This document shows positions 60,215-64,000 of a DNA stretch of 64,000 bases, in pieces. The stretch lies in assembly GCF_949628265.1 (NCBI RefSeq), contig NC_088790.1, positions 18,852,545 to 18,916,544 of the forward strand, read 5' to 3'. A program made the translations under genes and the position numbers. Numbering within the stretch: the first letter of the stretch is position 1; each line of letters starts with the position of its first letter. The DNA comes from Cloeon dipterum. Its lineage: Eukaryota > Arthropoda > Insecta > Ephemeroptera > Baetidae. Under the pieces are notes generated by a model. That model was not told where the DNA came from and searched no databases. It saw only the letters and a program-made list of their open reading frames with translations.

Positions 60215-62334
60215 TCACGAGGGGTTCATTTTGTCCAGATAAGCTAGTCGCTTACGCCTCACCTCTTCAGGGTCCACTAGCTGCTGTTCCTGCTGTCCAG
60301 ATTTCACTGAGAACAAACAGCATCATTGAAAGGAGTTTTATTTCTAGGAAGCAAAGTGGCACCAACCTGTTTCTTCCTGTTTCTCAGTCTTATCATTTCC
60401 TAAACTCATTGCGAGCGCGCGCTGCAAATCCTGATCTTCACTGCTGGTGCTGCTTTTCTCAACTGCAACACCTTCCACCTGAAAAACATGTTACATAATT
60501 GATTTAAAACGCGTAATATTTTTGTACAGATATATATAATTTCCAAAATATGCATTTGACCTGAGACGAAGACTTTCATACTACATTTCTCATAGAATTC
60601 TGTCCTTAGAGCATGTTGTGTAGGTTAATCCTACAATATTTTGTCCAATGCCAAATAACAAGGCTTAAAAAAGAAGGCCGCTTCTTGCGGTAATTCTGAC
60701 TGGTTAAAAAAACAACATCATGAATGCAGGCAAAGTATGAGTAAATTATTATTTTCAAAACTAAAAACAGTCTAAATTTCCAACAATATTTAGCAATCCA
60801 TTCATTACGCTTTCGTTTGCCACATAGAGAACTATAATCTTTATAGTTTTGCTTCATATTTTCCCAAACTCAAAAAGACAGATTTCAATACAAAATTTCT
60901 TGATACCATAGATTGTTTGTCAAGTCAAGTCTCTAGCGATCTATAATAAATTACTATAAGAGAGGAAATAATTTTTTTTTTTAGAACAAGCCATGAACAT
61001 AATCCATTTATATATTGGACTTGGTATGACTTTTTCCCTATAAATTTCAGTTTTTAAGATTAAATTTCCTATGGGAATGCTGAGCTACTTTGCTTTTTAG
61101 TTGACTGATTGTGAGAACTCACCACAATTGGCTCGTCAGTTTCTTCTAAGCTCATCTGGATCACTCTCCTCAGCTCCTCATCCTCTTCCTCGCTACGGCT
61201 CCTGGCAGTCCTGCGAGGAGTGTTTGTGCTGCTGCTACTGCTGCTGCTGGGAACGTATGGATTGAGAAGGAGCGTCTCATCAGCTTTGCATGCTGGAAAC
61301 TCGCCCAGCACAATGAAAATTGAGTAACCTACAAAAGTCAGGTTTTATTTCAAATCACGATATTTTCAGACTCAAAAAGCTTACCTTCCTGCTGGAGCTG
61401 TTTCAAATAGAGGGCTAAGTAGGTTTCAGTGATGTGCGTAGGTTTGGACTGAATTGAGTTTAGGTTGAACCACTGATGGCCGATCTTCCTCAAGGTGAAC
61501 CAGTGCTCTCGATAGTTGCAGACAAAAGCTTGCATAGTACTAAAAAACATGTTATATTATATAAAACTTTCATTTCAAGACAATCCTCAATTTTAATTGT
61601 ATTTAATATACTAAATTTCGCATCACCAGTTTTTCAAACTTTTCAAAGTTAACAATTTTTATTTGAGCTCTCTGATCTCAATGATTTAGAGAAGATACCC
61701 AGCCAACAATTTTAATGGCAAGAATATTACCAAAAATTGTAATATTCAAAACATATTTATGACTGTAAAAATGTTAGCTGTAAATATATGATTTAAATTT
61801 ATTCAAATTTTAGGGAATATTCACATGACTGAAATTGCTGGTTGAATAACATCTGATTTTTCATTATTTTATGTTTTTAATTATACAACATCTTTCCACT
61901 TACTGAGGTGAACTTTGTGCTTGGAGGGAAAGCTCCTGTTGACTGTTATACGGCACTAGATCAAGTGCCCACACCTGCAACGCCTTGCTCAAGACCTGGA
62001 CCGAAAAGAAGCCGCTGTCATCCATGTTTCCAGAGGGTTGCTGAAAGGCCACCATTAGTAATTATGTGAGCTGTCAAAATCATGACGCAAACCTCCAGGA
62101 ATCGGCGGTATTCTTCAGTATCAACGCCGCTCTCAGCCATCTGCTGTCGTTCATCTTCATCCAGGGTATTCGCCAAGGTGGCTAGGTCAACAGCAGTAAA
62201 GTACGAACCCTGCAGGAGGGCATTGAGGCAGTGCTGGGCACACAAGGAGCCTTCTTGCTACGAGAAAGGAAACAATTAAATTTCTTAAATACAAAAAAAG
62301 CACAGCAAACCTTTTCAAAGAATATATCCTCCAT
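60215..62334 (-). CDS. ATXN3: Ataxin-3 deubiquitinase (Josephin family)
   Basis: Cysteine protease that trims ubiquitin chains, working with p97/VCP in protein quality control; cytosol and nucleus. Seven exons on the minus strand (62311-62334, 62093-62257, 61904-62040, 61385-61539, 61123-61328, 60367-60478, 60215-60306) sum to 296 residues. It starts MEDIFFEKQEGSLCAQHCLN with the catalytic Cys at residue 14, as in human ATXN3; His in 'EHWFTLRKIG' and Asn in 'WFNLNS' complete the triad. Two ubiquitin-interacting motifs follow ('EELRRVIQMSLEE', 'DLQRALAMSLGND'). The C-terminus keeps the 'PEEVRRKRLAYLDKM' segment, like the human 'SEELRKRREAYFEK'. Where mammals carry the polyglutamine tract only 'GQQEQQ' is seen. 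A seven-serine run lies between the Josephin domain and the first UIM. Drosophila melanogaster, as far as I recall, has no ATXN3, so its presence argues against a close Drosophila relative. Confidence 0.97.
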
Positions 62335-63779
62335 TCTTCCAGGTTCTCCCTTTGTTGATACTCAGGTGGGCTAATTTAACACTCAAACGTTCAGAATCTG
62401 CGAGCGTAATTAGAGGAAAAATCTTAATTATATTGTCTTCCAAAACATATCAGAAAAAGATGCAATATATATAGATATAATACATATTATAGATAGCAAG
62501 ATAGCTTAGGAGCTTATCTACAAAAAATTATATGATAGATACATCAATGTGTTTTTGTTCTGGGATTGTGTGATAAAAATCTTCCCACCTGAGTTTATGT
62601 TTCGGTGGGGATAACGAATCAGAGGAAATCGTTGGAAAATAATTATTCTAAGGGTTTACGAAGTAATTCAAAATGCGAGATTAACAAAAAAATCAACTTG
62701 CATGAAAACTGCATTACATACGCGTTTTCCTGTTTCTGTTTTGAATGCCAGCTGGTCTGGTTTGCCAAGCGGCCAAAAGCTATAGCTTTCGCTTTTCAAC
62801 CTTGTGGCGCGAAAATTGAACCCATCGACGGCATCGACTAGTCGTCATGGCTGTCAAAAGTTGATGGCATCGTTAAAACAGTCTCCTTAAAAAAATAGTT
62901 ATTGATTCTCTCACCGCCTTTCGTAATAGAATGGGCCTCATCACCCTTTATAAATTACAATTAGATGCCTTGATAAAATAACTAATGAAAATAATTTTTC
63001 CGTTCCCCTTAGTTATTCCTTTTTTCCGTACGTTTGACTATTGAGACTAGTGTATTATAATTATTTAATTCATATATAGGATTCATAGTTTAAGCAAACA
63101 AAAACAGTGCCATTTTTTACGTTTAAAGAAAATAAAGGACACTTTATTGCTTATTACTTTACATCATTTAGACATACATAATTCAAATATATAAAAACTT
63201 GACGAATTTTACAGATATTTAATATTTAAATGGGCAAATCAGAAGGTCAAATAATGAAATGTTCATTTGGTCACGCCAGATGCAAATTTAATGAAAATTG
63301 GCTGGAAGTACCAGCCTCAGAGGATTCCAAGTAATTAACAAAACACATATCCATGTATCGTTCTTCATTCTTAACGTCATATTACAGAGTGCTCAGGACC
63401 CACATAGATTGACAGCAACCCCTCCACAGTTAAGTTCAACGTTTAGATGGGTTAAAATGAGCCAAAGCTCCTAAACTATCGCAATAGAGATAAAGTTCGT
63501 TATAATCTTGCAACTGTTAATTTTTGTCATCGTTTGTACAAAACAGCAGTAAAGAGTGATAGTCTGCCTGTTCCCAGCTAAAATAGAGTGAGTGTAAAAT
63601 GCTGTGCAAATTTTCCATAGCCAAGAATGCTTTTTAATTTGAGATCAGTGCCTTTCACTTCTCATGAGTGTGTGAGTGGTTTTCCTGGAAGTTTTCGAAG
63701 GAAACACTGACGCGGATTTGATTTGAAGTAGTTCGAAAGTTAAGCGAATGGTGGTTCAGTCCAGTCGCAGTCATACACA
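62335..63779. other. Ataxin-3 promoter side and 3' UTR of the next gene
   Basis: The left part is upstream of the ataxin-3 ATG. The right part is the 3' UTR of the minus-strand gene ending at 63780; a minus-strand AATAAA near 63142-63148 suggests a UTR of about 630 nt. No other coding sequence was found. Confidence 0.5.
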
Positions 63780-63892
63780 CTACATGGTCATGCCTTCCTC
63801 GGTCTTCGGTTTCTTAATTCCAGAGTACACTGTCTTTGGGTCGGCTTGCCTCTTGACTGATGTTTGATTTTTCGCAGCAGTAACAGACACTT
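63780..63892 (-). CDS. Last coding exon of an unidentified gene (partial, continues right)
   Basis: On the minus strand an acceptor (tctacag) ends at 63893, followed by 2 nt completing a codon and then 36 sense codons and TAG at 63780-63782. The tail is charged and Lys-rich ('VKRQADPKTVYSGIKKPK', ending 'TEEGMTM'), like the C-terminus of a nuclear or RNA-binding protein, but it is too short to name. A polyadenylation signal about 635 nt downstream supports it. Upstream exons are outside the window. Confidence 0.6.
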
Positions 63893-64000
63893 CTGTAGAC
63901 ACAAAAAGTTAATTAATTGCGTGTTTGTATCATAGTGAAACTTAAGATTTTAAATAGGCAAAACAGAAAGAGCACAGAAATTTACAAACTTGTTGACAAA

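Overview
The window reads as AT-rich arthropod (very probably insect) nuclear DNA with compact multi-exon genes. Introns are mostly 40-100 bp and the exon borders are easy to read. The gene set points to an insect: a gustatory-receptor-like 7TM protein, a CYP2-clan P450, a secreted S1 protease, a secretory-pathway Ca2+-ATPase with alternative first exons as in Drosophila SPoCk, and a SMOC/Magu-type matrix protein. I cannot name the species. I rebuilt the exons by hand from splice signals and reading phase; every complete gene below sums to a whole number of codons. I saw no tRNA, rRNA, CRISPR array or recognisable transposon, and no virus-derived element.

Layout, left to right: (1) 567-6725, minus: the N-terminal ~700 residues of a voltage-gated calcium channel alpha2delta subunit, running off the left edge. 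(2) 7720-9944, plus: Aarsd1, an alanyl-tRNA editing protein. (3) 10135-17322, plus: a ~1,119-residue multi-exon protein that I do not recognise, the least explained gene here. (4) 17425-19208, minus: a secreted chymotrypsin-fold protease. (5) 20117-23422, plus: a divergent furin/kexin-type proprotein convertase, head-to-head with the protease. (6) 24597-32110, plus: SPCA/SPoCk, with three or more phase-matched first exons. (7) 33419-35795, minus: a P450. (8) 36321-38443, minus: mitochondrial ADP/ATP translocase. (9) 39497-41431, plus: a gustatory-receptor-like 7TM protein. (10) 42496-58088, minus: a SMOC/Magu-like Kazal-thyroglobulin-EF-hand matrix protein with an 8.2 kb first intron. (11) 60215-62334, minus: ataxin-3. 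(12) 63780-63892, minus: the last coding exon of a gene lying to the right.

The genes do not form a pathway. Two share a calcium theme (channel subunit, Ca2+ pump) and several act in or through the secretory route (convertase, pump, protease, SMOC), but this looks like chance neighbourhood. The points most worth a second look are the unrecognised 10.1-17.3 kb gene with its GC-AG splice/stop choice, the furin-like convertase with altered active-site surroundings, the 36-nt in-frame cassette exon in alpha2delta, the promoter array of SPoCk, the 23-bp perfect inverted repeat in a P450 intron, and a small cysteine-rich secreted ORF at 59.5 kb.
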